Assembly (NCBI RefSeq): GCF_042648145.1
Contig: NZ_JBHRWV010000007.1
Location: 434,001-498,000, forward strand
Length of the DNA: 64,000 nt
DNA from: Salinicoccus sesuvii
GTDB lineage: Bacteria > Bacillota > Bacilli > Staphylococcales > Salinicoccaceae
Direction: 5' to 3'
The notes under the pieces are model-generated. The model saw only the letters and a program-made list of their open reading frames with translations, searched no databases and was not told the DNA's origin. The position numbers were made by a program, and so were the translations under genes. Each line of letters opens with the position of its first letter. Positions within the stretch are counted from its first letter, which is position 1. Below, in pieces: positions 25,416 through 33,880 of the stretch.

Positions 25416-25608
25416 AGTGTTTTTGCTTAACTTTGTTCAGGGCAATCTCTTCTAATGCCCGACTTACTGTTTTCAACGTTTCATAATCATCCATTGCGAG
25501 ATCATCGGGATGATCCTGAAGATGACGGGCGCGCTTGGCAGCCATAGTCACGAGGCGGTATTTGGAGTCTACATTCTTTTTCAAATCATGGATTGATGGG
25601 TATAGCAT
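25414..25608 (-). CDS. rpoZ: DNA-directed RNA polymerase omega subunit
   Basis: Small RNA polymerase subunit that supports beta' folding. 64 residues, with the omega-type start (YPSIHDLKKNVDSKYRLVTMAAKRARHL) and an acidic-helical end. It overlaps the gmk stop by one base, the universal gmk-rpoZ pairing. Confidence 0.95.
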   Translation of the reverse strand: MLYPSIHDLKKNVDSKYRLVTMAAKRARHLQDHPDDLAMDDYETLKTVSRALEEIALNKVKQKH

Positions 25609-26231
25609 TATTGGTTAACCTCCAGTAGCATTTTTCTTAATTTTGATTCGACACGTGCCCGCTTCATATGGGAAGCTTCAACGATGCATTGTACCCGTTG
25701 TCGTGCATGATCCACATCGTCATTAATTACAACGTAATCATACAGGTTCATCAGTTTAAGTTCACGTTTCGCCTCATCTATACGATGTTTTATTATTTCC
25801 GGAGAGTCTGTACCGCGATTTACAAGCCGCTTTTCAAGCTGAGCTAGATCCGGTGGTGCCAAAAAGATGAATAGCGCTTCTGGGAATTTCTCTCTCACCT
25901 GCTTTGCGCCTTCAACTTCAATTTCCAGAAAGACATCGTGGCCGGAAGTCATCGTCTGCTCCACATAATCGACTGGGGTACCATAATAATTGCCTACATA
26001 TTGAGCATATTCAATAAATTTATCCTGCTCGATCAGTGCTTCGAACTCCTCTTTGGCTTTAAAGAAGTAATCCACACCATCCACTTCACCTTCACGCTTC
26101 TCTCTCGTCGTCATTGAAATGGAATATTTAAAATCCGTATCCGGATGGTCGAAAATCGCCTTTCTGACGGTCCCTTTTCCTACACCGGACGGGCCGGATA
26201 GAACAATCAGCAGTCCCTTGTCTGAAGTCAT
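25608..26231 (-). CDS. gmk: Guanylate kinase
   Basis: Phosphorylates GMP to GDP with ATP. 207 residues with P-loop GPSGVGKGT (about 12-20), the GMP-binding SISMTTREKREGEVDGVDY region and the lid domain. First gene of the gmk-rpoZ-coaBC-priA-fmt-rsmB-rlmN-stp-pknB run. A TATAAT -10 lies at 26255-26260 on the minus strand in the region divergent from rqcH, with an imperfect -35. Confidence 0.98.
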   Translation of the reverse strand: MTSDKGLLIVLSGPSGVGKGTVRKAIFDHPDTDFKYSISMTTREKREGEVDGVDYFFKAKEEFEALIEQDKFIEYAQYVGNYYGTPVDYVEQTMTSGHDVFLEIEVEGAKQVREKFPEALFIFLAPPDLAQLEKRLVNRGTDSPEIIKHRIDEAKRELKLMNLYDYVVINDDVDHARQRVQCIVEASHMKRARVESKLRKMLLEVNQ

Positions 26232-26371
26232 AACACGTTACCTTTCTATTTGTAATTATATCTTAATGTACCATATTCAAAAGAAAAATTCATCATTAAA
26301 TCACCACCTTGAACAAAGACCTCACGTTTCATGTTAAAATATTGGATAGTCTAAACTAGGAGGACGAAACC

Positions 26372-28075
26372 ATGGCATTCGACGGCAACTTTGTCCATGC
26401 ACTTCTTTCAGAATTAGAAGTGCTCCGCCGCGGCAAAATCAATAGAATACAGCAGATAGATGAAACATCAATGATTTTTAAGGTGCGTTCTGCGGGAAGT
26501 AACCACCATCTGCTCATCAGCGCACATCCAATGTATGCGCGTTTTCACCTGACCAACCAGAAATACGAGTTCCCCTTTGAACCACCAATGTTTCTGCGTG
26601 TTGCAAGAAAACACCTTGAAGGTGGCATCATACAGGAAATCCGTCAGCTTGGAAATGATCGTAGGGTCGAGGTCCATATACAGTCGAGGAATGAGATCGG
26701 TGATGAAATTAAGAGGATACTCATTCTGGAAATCATGGGGCGTCATTCGAATATCATTATCACTGACCAAGACTATAGGATTCTGGACGGTATTAAACAT
26801 CTCACACCTAACAATAATAGACGGACAATCATGCCCGGTTTCGACTATACTGCCCCACCTACTGACCCGAAAGTCAATCCAAGGAACGCGGAACTGGAAT
26901 CACTGCCTGGGCTGATCGATTTTAACAGAGGAAAGATCAATCAGCAGATTGTGGCCAATACTGAAGGATTCAGCCCCCTATTCGTCAAGGAAGTCCAACA
27001 TAATGCGGAATATTTCACCATAAAAAATATTGTCCCAACCATACAAGAAACGCTTGCACAGGCAGAGAATATTAATCCCGTGCTTTATAGCAGAAATGAC
27101 AAAGAGATTTTTTACTTTACGCCACTTGCCCATTTGGGAACAGCGGACCAGACTTATGATTCATTGTCTGAATTGATGGACCACTATTATCATGACAGAT
27201 ACAGAAAATCACTCATAAAACAAAAGGCTCAGGACTATTTGCAACTCATTGAGCGCGAATATGATAAGACTTCAAGAAAAATGGACAAACTTAGAGAAGA
27301 TCTTAAAGAAGCAGAGGAGAAGGATAAGTATCAGAAGTACGGCGAACTGCTCACTGCCTATATGCACCAGGTAAAACCGTATGATGCCCAGCTCGAAGTG
27401 ATCGACTATTATACAAACCAACCCGTCACTATCCCGCTCGACGCACATCTTTCCGCCAGCGACAATGCCCAAAAGTATTATAAACGCTATAACAAACTCA
27501 AAGCACGGGAAAGTAGTGCTGGGATCCAGCTTGACCGGGCACGCGAAGATATGGAGTATCTTACCAATCTCCTCCACCAGATGGACAGCATCACGACAGA
27601 AGAGGAAGTCGATGAAATACGCGAAGAACTTATCGATCAGGGCATCATCAAAAATAAGCGTAAAAATACTAAAAAGAAGAGCCAGAAGATACAGCTCCAC
27701 GCATATACGACATCAAATGGACTTAATGTCCTGGTCGGTAAGAACAACAAGCAGAATGATTATTTGACGACCAAGAAGGCTCAAAACAATCACCTATGGT
27801 TTCATACAAAAGACATCCCGGGCTCCCATGTTGTCATCGCTAGCCCTGCTTCTGAAATAAAAGAGCAAGATATATTGGACGCAGCAATGCTCGCAGCCTA
27901 CCATTCGAAAGCTCAAGATTCAGAATCAGTGCCCGTCGATTACACGGAAATCAGACATGTCCATAAAGTCAGTGGGGCAAAACCTGGCTTTGTCACCTAC
28001 ACCGATCAAAAGACGGTCTATATAACACCGGACAGACAGCGAATCACTTCTATGGAACGTGGCAGAACAAATTAA
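26372..28075 (+). CDS. rqcH: Ribosome quality control protein RqcH (NEMF/Rqc2 family, formerly FbpA)
   Basis: Binds stalled 50S-peptidyl-tRNA and recruits tRNA-Ala to add C-terminal alanine tails that mark peptides for degradation (shown in B. subtilis). 567 residues: NFACT-N domain, helix-hairpin-helix, long coiled coil (about 285-330 and 375-430), and NFACT-R domain at the C-terminus (LHAYTTSNGLNVLVGKNN; HLWFHTKDIPGSHVVI). The conserved Asp-Arg pair needed for tRNA handling is Asp96-Arg97. Older annotations call it fibronectin-binding. ATG follows AGGAGG. Another quality-control factor, YlmH, is encoded at 54067. Confidence 0.95.
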   Translation: MAFDGNFVHALLSELEVLRRGKINRIQQIDETSMIFKVRSAGSNHHLLISAHPMYARFHLTNQKYEFPFEPPMFLRVARKHLEGGIIQEIRQLGNDRRVEVHIQSRNEIGDEIKRILILEIMGRHSNIIITDQDYRILDGIKHLTPNNNRRTIMPGFDYTAPPTDPKVNPRNAELESLPGLIDFNRGKINQQIVANTEGFSPLFVKEVQHNAEYFTIKNIVPTIQETLAQAENINPVLYSRNDKEIFYFTPLAHLGTADQTYDSLSELMDHYYHDRYRKSLIKQKAQDYLQLIEREYDKTSRKMDKLREDLKEAEEKDKYQKYGELLTAYMHQVKPYDAQLEVIDYYTNQPVTIPLDAHLSASDNAQKYYKRYNKLKARESSAGIQLDRAREDMEYLTNLLHQMDSITTEEEVDEIREELIDQGIIKNKRKNTKKKSQKIQLHAYTTSNGLNVLVGKNNKQNDYLTTKKAQNNHLWFHTKDIPGSHVVIASPASEIKEQDILDAAMLAAYHSKAQDSESVPVDYTEIRHVHKVSGAKPGFVTYTDQKTVYITPDRQRITSMERGRTN

Positions 28076-28110
28076 AAAATCATCGTACGGGAAACCGTAC
28101 GATGATTTTT
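28075..28110. terminator. Bidirectional terminator between rqcH and glgA
   Basis: A 16-base perfect inverted repeat around GAAA (AAAAATCATCGTACGG and complement), A-rich on one side and T-rich on the other, positioned between converging genes. Confidence 0.94.
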
Positions 28111-29518
28111 ATTTAGTTGCATAGAGGTCAAGGTATTGCTCCGCCGACTTGGCCCAACTGTAATCCGCCGCCGTCATATTTTTGCACAGAGCTTCCATAT
28201 GAGACTTCTGATGGAAAATGTAAAGACTGTATTTCATCGCATTGAGTAGTTCATGTGCATTATAGTTTTCAAATGAGAACCCATTGCCCGTCTGATCGAA
28301 CTCATTGTATGGGATGACTGTATCTTTAAGACCACCCGTTTCTCTGACAATCGGCGCTGTCAGATAACGGATAGCAATCAACTGACCCAGACCGCACGGT
28401 TCAAACAGACTTGGCATGATGAAGAAATCACTTGAAGCATAAAGTTTTCTTGCATAAGTTTCACTAAAGCCAAGCGTGACGTGAACTTGGTTCGGAAAAT
28501 TGTAAACGAGTGACTTGAAATACTCCTCATATTCTTGTTCGCCGGAACCAAGAACAACGAGTTGCACATCCTCACTCAGAAATTCGTGCATGATATGTTC
28601 AATTAGATCGATTCCTTTTTGCGACACAAGACGGGTTACAATTCCGTAAAGCGGAATATTCTCGTCTACCTTCAAACCGAGATCCTGCTGAAGTGCCGTT
28701 TTGTTCTTCATTTTAGTCTTACGCGAGGATCGGTACCGATAGTACAATGCCTCATCTTTAACTGGGTTATAGTCGGTAACATCAAGGCCATTGATGATGC
28801 CATGGAGATCTTCTCGTCTGTACTCCAGCACACTTTCAAGACCTTCACCGAAAAATGGCGTCATTATTTCAGATGCATAAGTCTCTGAAACAGTTGTGAT
28901 CGTATCAGCATGGTGGATGGCCGCTTTCATCATATTGAGCATGCCCTGCCATTCGAAACCTGCATAATGATCTCTATCCAGATTGAATAGTTCACTGAAG
29001 GCAGATTCTTCAATCCAGCCCTGATACTGTATATTATGAATCGTATATACTGTCTTCATACCTTGGTGTGGGCGTTTTATGCTGGCAATTGCCACTGCAG
29101 CGCCTGTCTGCCAGTCATGGCAGTGGAATACATCAAAGTGTGCTTCCACTCTGTACATAAACTCAATGATGGCGTTGGAGAAATAGACAAAGCGCTCTCC
29201 ATCGTCTATATAACCGTATAATCCGTCACGATTGAAATAATATTCATTGTCAACGAAATAATAGGTAATGCCGCGACCCTCATACTTCAAAATACGCGTA
29301 TATTGGTTGCGCCATCCCACTGGGGTATTGAAAATCATTACTTCTTCCATATCCTGACGGTATTCTGAATTAATGATCTCCTTATAAAGGGGGAGGATGA
29401 CGGAAACTTTTGCCCCTTCTTTTGAGAGCCCTTGCGGTAGGCTACCAATCACATCTGCAAGTCCTCCGGACTTAATGAACGGGGTACATTCACTCGCAGC
29501 AAATAATACATGTTTCAT
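28109..29518 (-). CDS. glgA: Glycogen (starch) synthase
   Basis: GT5 glycosyltransferase that extends alpha-1,4-glucan chains from ADP-glucose. The ATG at 29516-29518 matches the family start (MKHVLFAASECTPF); an upstream TTG would add eight unlikely residues. 469 residues, with the ADP-glucose-binding KSGGL (residues 16-20) and the C-terminal SLFEPCGLGQ motif with the catalytic Glu. It is the last gene of glgB-glgC-glgD-glgA, 26 bases after glgD, and ends at the terminator shared with rqcH. Confidence 0.97.
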   Translation of the reverse strand: MKHVLFAASECTPFIKSGGLADVIGSLPQGLSKEGAKVSVILPLYKEIINSEYRQDMEEVMIFNTPVGWRNQYTRILKYEGRGITYYFVDNEYYFNRDGLYGYIDDGERFVYFSNAIIEFMYRVEAHFDVFHCHDWQTGAAVAIASIKRPHQGMKTVYTIHNIQYQGWIEESAFSELFNLDRDHYAGFEWQGMLNMMKAAIHHADTITTVSETYASEIMTPFFGEGLESVLEYRREDLHGIINGLDVTDYNPVKDEALYYRYRSSRKTKMKNKTALQQDLGLKVDENIPLYGIVTRLVSQKGIDLIEHIMHEFLSEDVQLVVLGSGEQEYEEYFKSLVYNFPNQVHVTLGFSETYARKLYASSDFFIMPSLFEPCGLGQLIAIRYLTAPIVRETGGLKDTVIPYNEFDQTGNGFSFENYNAHELLNAMKYSLYIFHQKSHMEALCKNMTAADYSWAKSAEQYLDLYATK

Positions 29519-29544
29519 ACTGTCACTTCTTTCTCGTATCAAAG

Positions 29545-30648
29545 TTAAATTGTAGAACGCTTAGCGACCACATATGGCTTCTCTTCAGATCCCACTAATT
29601 GTCGGCCTTCAGTAATTCTGACATCCTTATCAAGAATAACATTCTCAAGATGTGCACCAGGCTCAATAGAGCAATTTGCAAATATGATTGAGTTTTTGAC
29701 AGTAGCCCCTTCACCGATCCAGACGTTTCTTGAGATGACAGAGTTCTCGACTGAACCTTCCAACTTGACTCCGTTGGCAACAACAGAACGTTTGACACTA
29801 CTCCCTTTCTTATAAAGCGTTGGCGGATTAGTGCTTATTTTCGTTCTGAACTTTTTCTGGCCGTAGAAGAAATCACGGTAACGGTCCTTATCAAGCAGTG
29901 CCATACTGTTATTGAAGTAAGACTGGACGGAATAGAAATACAGAGTGTTGCTGTCTATATTGTGGAAGCCAGTATTATAGTTCTCAAGCTGTTCCCTTAT
30001 GCCATGGTGGAAGAGATTCTGTTTATAGTTATCAATGCAGAACTGCACTATGCTCTCAAGCACATGCTTCTTAATAATGTAGACGCCTGTATAAAGATGT
30101 CCATTACTCTGATCATGAGTGAAGCCTTTGAGGTCATCGCCTTCAGTTACCATTCTGAGCACGGGACTTTCAGGTACGTTCCCCGATACATCCTCTCCGA
30201 TAAACGTAATATCTCTTCCTGAGTCCCTGTGGGATTTCACTGCTTGCGTATAATTATCATTTGAGACGAACTGTGTGCCAGAAACAATAACATGTTCTGC
30301 CTTTGAACGTCTGAGAAGGTCAGCATGATTATGGAAATACTTCAAGTCACCCTGTGAAATATCTGAAGGATCATTCCAGTCGGGAGGAAGTACAAATATT
30401 CTTGCGTTCTTGCCTTCGAAACCGAACTCCTCCTTGCGATTCAAATGGTCAAGAAGGGATCTGAATTTATTTCCTGCGAAGACTCCTGCCACGTTGACAC
30501 CAGAGTTCACCATGTTAGTAATTGTAAAGTCGATCAGACGATAGCGACCCATGAAAGGGACCGACCCACTGCTTCTGAAGTAGGTCAGTTCATTTAGATA
30601 GTCCTGTTCAGGCTCCAAGTTGATTATGCCAAGTAGTTCTTTATTCAT
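29545..30648 (-). CDS. glgD: Glycogen biosynthesis protein GlgD (ADP-glucose pyrophosphorylase-like subunit)
   Basis: Paralogue of GlgC that forms a mixed enzyme with it and raises its activity in Bacillus and Geobacillus. 367 residues with the nucleotidyltransferase fold followed by left-handed beta-helix repeats (VISRNVWIGEGATVKNSI). The glycine-rich GGxGTRL loop of GlgC is replaced by a segment without it (GIINLEPEQDYLNEL), so it is likely non-catalytic by itself. Overlaps the end of glgC by 8 bases. Confidence 0.94.
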   Translation of the reverse strand: MNKELLGIINLEPEQDYLNELTYFRSSGSVPFMGRYRLIDFTITNMVNSGVNVAGVFAGNKFRSLLDHLNRKEEFGFEGKNARIFVLPPDWNDPSDISQGDLKYFHNHADLLRRSKAEHVIVSGTQFVSNDNYTQAVKSHRDSGRDITFIGEDVSGNVPESPVLRMVTEGDDLKGFTHDQSNGHLYTGVYIIKKHVLESIVQFCIDNYKQNLFHHGIREQLENYNTGFHNIDSNTLYFYSVQSYFNNSMALLDKDRYRDFFYGQKKFRTKISTNPPTLYKKGSSVKRSVVANGVKLEGSVENSVISRNVWIGEGATVKNSIIFANCSIEPGAHLENVILDKDVRITEGRQLVGSEEKPYVVAKRSTI

Positions 30649-31798
30649 TTTGACTGCCTCCTTCTGAAATATATTCGTTCAAAGTGTTCGCACTGATAAC
30701 AATCGGTTCTTCGTCAGTTGCCACAATGCTTGTGCCATCAGGTATTTCCACTTCCGACATCACGATAACACGCTCTAGCGTTACATTATTACCGACAACA
30801 GCGTCTGGGAAGATGATAGAGTCTCTAATGTTGGCGCCTTCTTTAGTCTCTACACCAACGAATAGAATAGAGTTATCAATCGTGCCCTCGATGAAGGATC
30901 CCGGAGAAATAAGTGAGTTGCTGACTTGCGCAGTTTCACCAATATATTCTGGTGGACGGTTCTCTTCATTTGGATAGGTCGGCCATTCTTGAGACATCAG
31001 CAACGTTTGTAGATCCTCTTTCAATAGATCCATATTCGCTTCCCAGTAGCTCTTAATTGTTCCGACATCCTTCCAATAACCGTCGAATCTATACGCGTAT
31101 AGACGCTTACTGTCATCTAGAAGTTTCGGTATAATATCTTTACCAAAATCATGATCGCTTGCTTCGTCTTTTTCATCTTCCAATAGATACGGTTTGATTT
31201 GTTTCCAGTTAAAAATATAGACACCCATGGAAGCCAGATTGTTTTTCGGATGCTCCGGTTTCTCATCAAATTCATAGATGCTAAAATCCTCGTTCGTATT
31301 AAGTATACCAAAGCGATTTGCATCTTCGAATGGTACTTCGATAGCAGAGATTGTTGCATCTGCATTGTTACTTCTGTGGAAATCAAGCATCTTAGTGTAG
31401 TCCATCTGATATATATGGTCCCCACTTAGAATGATCAATTCATCTGGCTCATATTGTTCTACAAAATGCATGTTTTTGACGATTGCATCTGCCGTGCCGC
31501 TGAACCAAGCACTGCCCTCGCGGCTTGAATAAGGAGACAGTATACTGATTCCACCAAACTGACGATCGAGTCCCCAGGGTTTTCCAATACCGATGTGCTT
31601 ATTGAGAACAAGGGGAGAATACTGTACGAGCAGGCCGACAGTCGATATGCCGGAGTTCGCAAGATTGCTCATGGTGAAATCAATAATTCTGTATTTACCT
31701 CCGAAAGGTACTGCCGGTTTTGCAAGGTCCTTTGTCAGTTCTCCAAGGCGGGTACCTTGTCCACCTGCCAATAACATTGCTACTGTTTTGTTAGTCAT
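30641..31798 (-). CDS. glgC: Glucose-1-phosphate adenylyltransferase (ADP-glucose pyrophosphorylase)
   Basis: Makes ADP-glucose from glucose-1-phosphate and ATP, the committed and normally regulated step of bacterial glycogen synthesis. The ATG at 31796-31798 follows GGGAGG and is two bases after the glgB stop; an earlier in-frame start at 31813 is less likely. 385 residues with GGQGTRLGELT (about 12-22), the sugar-phosphate region including the GDHIYQMDY segment, and a C-terminal beta-helix. Confidence 0.97.
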   Translation of the reverse strand: MTNKTVAMLLAGGQGTRLGELTKDLAKPAVPFGGKYRIIDFTMSNLANSGISTVGLLVQYSPLVLNKHIGIGKPWGLDRQFGGISILSPYSSREGSAWFSGTADAIVKNMHFVEQYEPDELIILSGDHIYQMDYTKMLDFHRSNNADATISAIEVPFEDANRFGILNTNEDFSIYEFDEKPEHPKNNLASMGVYIFNWKQIKPYLLEDEKDEASDHDFGKDIIPKLLDDSKRLYAYRFDGYWKDVGTIKSYWEANMDLLKEDLQTLLMSQEWPTYPNEENRPPEYIGETAQVSNSLISPGSFIEGTIDNSILFVGVETKEGANIRDSIIFPDAVVGNNVTLERVIVMSEVEIPDGTSIVATDEEPIVISANTLNEYISEGGSQNE

Positions 31799-31799
31799 A

Positions 31800-33725
31800 T
31801 TAGTTCCTCCCAATTTTCTTGTCTTCTAAATCGAATACTTGGAATGCCAAAGGAGCCACGCTGATTTGTATATACTGGGACTCCCTTATATAGTTCTCAT
31901 CCTTGGTGAAATGACGTCCATTGCTGACTACGCCTGAACCAGAGTAGTCTTCGCTGTCACTGTTGAATATTTCTCTATAAACACCCGGTTCTGGCACGGG
32001 AATTTTGAAGTCGTGGTATACCTCCGGCCGATAGTTGAAGACGCATACCTTGAAGGAACCTTCGTCTCGCCGGACATAACTCAGTATTGAGTGAGTACTG
32101 TCATCAACCAGCAACCATCTGAACCCTTCAGGCTGAAAATCAGCGCGATGGAATTCCGGATGCTTCACGTAGAGACGGTTCAAATCGGATACATACTTTT
32201 TTAACGCCGAATGAATCGGATAATCGAGTAGATGCCAATCAAGCTGCTCCTTATCTTTCCACTCATGATACATCCCAAATTCTTGGCCCATGAACAGCAG
32301 CTGTTTACCAGGCTCGCTCATCTGGTTACCATAGAGCAAACGTGTCTGGGCAAATTGCTGCCACTGGTCTCCTGCCATCTTGCCTACAATAGATTTTTTC
32401 CCATGCACCACTTCGTCATGCGAAAGTGGCAGCAGGTAGTTTTCATTGTATTTGTAGGCCATCGAGAATGTGAGCTTGTTGTGGTTGTATTCACGAGCAC
32501 TGAAATCTTCCTCCATAAAATCCAAACGGTCGTGCATCCAACCGAGGTCCCACTTGAAGTTAAAACCAAGCCCACCAGCGTATACCGGGCTTGTCACCAT
32601 AGGTTCATCCGAGGAATCCTCAGCCATCATAAGGAGTGTTTCATCATATTCAAAAGCTACAGTATTCAATTTTTTCAATAATTCAATACCCGCAATGTTA
32701 TCTTCTGTACCATCTTCATTGAAAATTTTTCTATTTTCTTCTTTATTTTCAAAGTTTAAATCGATCATACTGTGTACCGCATCGATCCTGAGACCATCGA
32801 TATGAAATTCTCGTATCCAATACATTGCTGCCGAAACGAGGAAGGACTGGACTTCTGGCCGTCCGTAATCAAACGTCAATGTGCCCCACTCGCGCTTCTC
32901 AGCAATCTCCTCATTTGGGTGTTCATAGGTGGGAGTGCCGTCGAACAGGCGCAAACCATGCGCATCTTTGCAAAAGTGCGCTGGCACAAAATCCATGATA
33001 ACCCCTATATCCGATTTATGGAGCTCATTGATTAGATATTTCAACTCTTCAGGCCTACCATAACGACTGGTTGCCGAAAAATAGCCGGTAACTTGATACC
33101 CCCATGAAAGATCGAATGGGTGTTCTGTAAGAGGCAGGAATTCTACATGGGTATACCCCATTTCTTTTACATATGAAACCAATGGATCGGCGATTTCCTT
33201 GTAAGTGTAGTAGGACTCATCGGTAATTTCATCGACAGTCTTATTTTCAGTACTTTCAACCGGGTGCTTCATCCATGTTCCAAGGTGTAGCTCATATATG
33301 CTAATGGGCGTTTCGTAAACATTGAGTTTCTTACGCTTCTCCAACCAGGCGGCATCCGTAAATTCGAAATCACTGTTGTGGATAATGCTAGCGGTTGCCG
33401 GACGTCTTTCTTGATAGAAGCCGTAAGGATCTGCTTTTAGGTGATAGGTATCGGAATAATAGATTTTATACTTATATTTATCTCCGGCCTGCAGTCGGGG
33501 GGTTATCAGTATCCACAGACCCTGGTCGCCCAGTCTTTCAAAATCGAATCCTTCTCCCGTGTAGTCGTTCTTGTCACAGGCAAGTTGTACATGCTTCGCA
33601 TTTGGCGCCCACGTTATGAATCTTACTGAACCATCGCACACATGTGCACCAAGGAAATTATATGCTGTATAATGGGTGCCTTGATGGAACAGATATTTAT
33701 CCATTTCCAAGTTTTCTGCGTTCAA
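31800..33725 (-). CDS. glgB: 1,4-alpha-glucan branching enzyme
   Basis: GH13 enzyme that introduces alpha-1,6 branches into glycogen. 641 residues: N-terminal CBM48 (about 20-110), (beta/alpha)8 barrel with nucleophile Asp315 (GLRIDAV), acid/base Glu369 (MAED) and Asp437 (LSHDEV), and a C-terminal all-beta domain. The start is TTG at 33723-33725, supported by AAAGGGGG seven bases upstream; the next ATG (codon 8) has no ribosome site. First gene of the glgBCDA operon. Confidence 0.96.
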   Translation of the reverse strand: MNAENLEMDKYLFHQGTHYTAYNFLGAHVCDGSVRFITWAPNAKHVQLACDKNDYTGEGFDFERLGDQGLWILITPRLQAGDKYKYKIYYSDTYHLKADPYGFYQERRPATASIIHNSDFEFTDAAWLEKRKKLNVYETPISIYELHLGTWMKHPVESTENKTVDEITDESYYTYKEIADPLVSYVKEMGYTHVEFLPLTEHPFDLSWGYQVTGYFSATSRYGRPEELKYLINELHKSDIGVIMDFVPAHFCKDAHGLRLFDGTPTYEHPNEEIAEKREWGTLTFDYGRPEVQSFLVSAAMYWIREFHIDGLRIDAVHSMIDLNFENKEENRKIFNEDGTEDNIAGIELLKKLNTVAFEYDETLLMMAEDSSDEPMVTSPVYAGGLGFNFKWDLGWMHDRLDFMEEDFSAREYNHNKLTFSMAYKYNENYLLPLSHDEVVHGKKSIVGKMAGDQWQQFAQTRLLYGNQMSEPGKQLLFMGQEFGMYHEWKDKEQLDWHLLDYPIHSALKKYVSDLNRLYVKHPEFHRADFQPEGFRWLLVDDSTHSILSYVRRDEGSFKVCVFNYRPEVYHDFKIPVPEPGVYREIFNSDSEDYSGSGVVSNGRHFTKDENYIRESQYIQISVAPLAFQVFDLEDKKIGRN

Positions 33726-33756
33726 AATTTTTCCCCCTTTACGTTATACTGTTCAT

Positions 33757-33780
33757 ATACCCTCAAATTGATTTTACAAC
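33757..33780 (-). promoter_or_regulatory. Candidate sigma-B-type promoter before glgB
   Basis: On the minus strand GTTGTA (33775-33780) and GGGTAT (33757-33762) are 12 bases apart, 31 bases before the glgB start. The -10 is a perfect match to the general-stress sigma-B consensus, the -35 matches at four of six positions. No good sigma-A promoter with 17-18 base spacing is evident there. Confidence 0.5.
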
Positions 33781-33880
33781 TCAAAATTAATGTTACAAAA
33801 GTTATAATAATCTGAACTTGTTAAGGTAAAATTCATTTTATATGTAAATACCATTCACTTCAAGCGGACGGAGGCCATTT

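Noticed and set aside
27272..27700. Minus-strand open frame of 142 codons within rqcH
   Set aside because: Antisense of the coiled-coil region, which produces hydrophobic nonsense; no ribosome site or family resemblance.
26372..28075. Fibronectin-binding adhesin
   Set aside because: The NFACT-N/coiled-coil/NFACT-R layout and lack of signal peptide identify RqcH.
29545..30648. glgD as a decayed second copy of glgC
   Set aside because: The loss of the GGxGTRL loop is the normal state of GlgD, the frame is intact, and gene order matches Bacillus glgBCDA.
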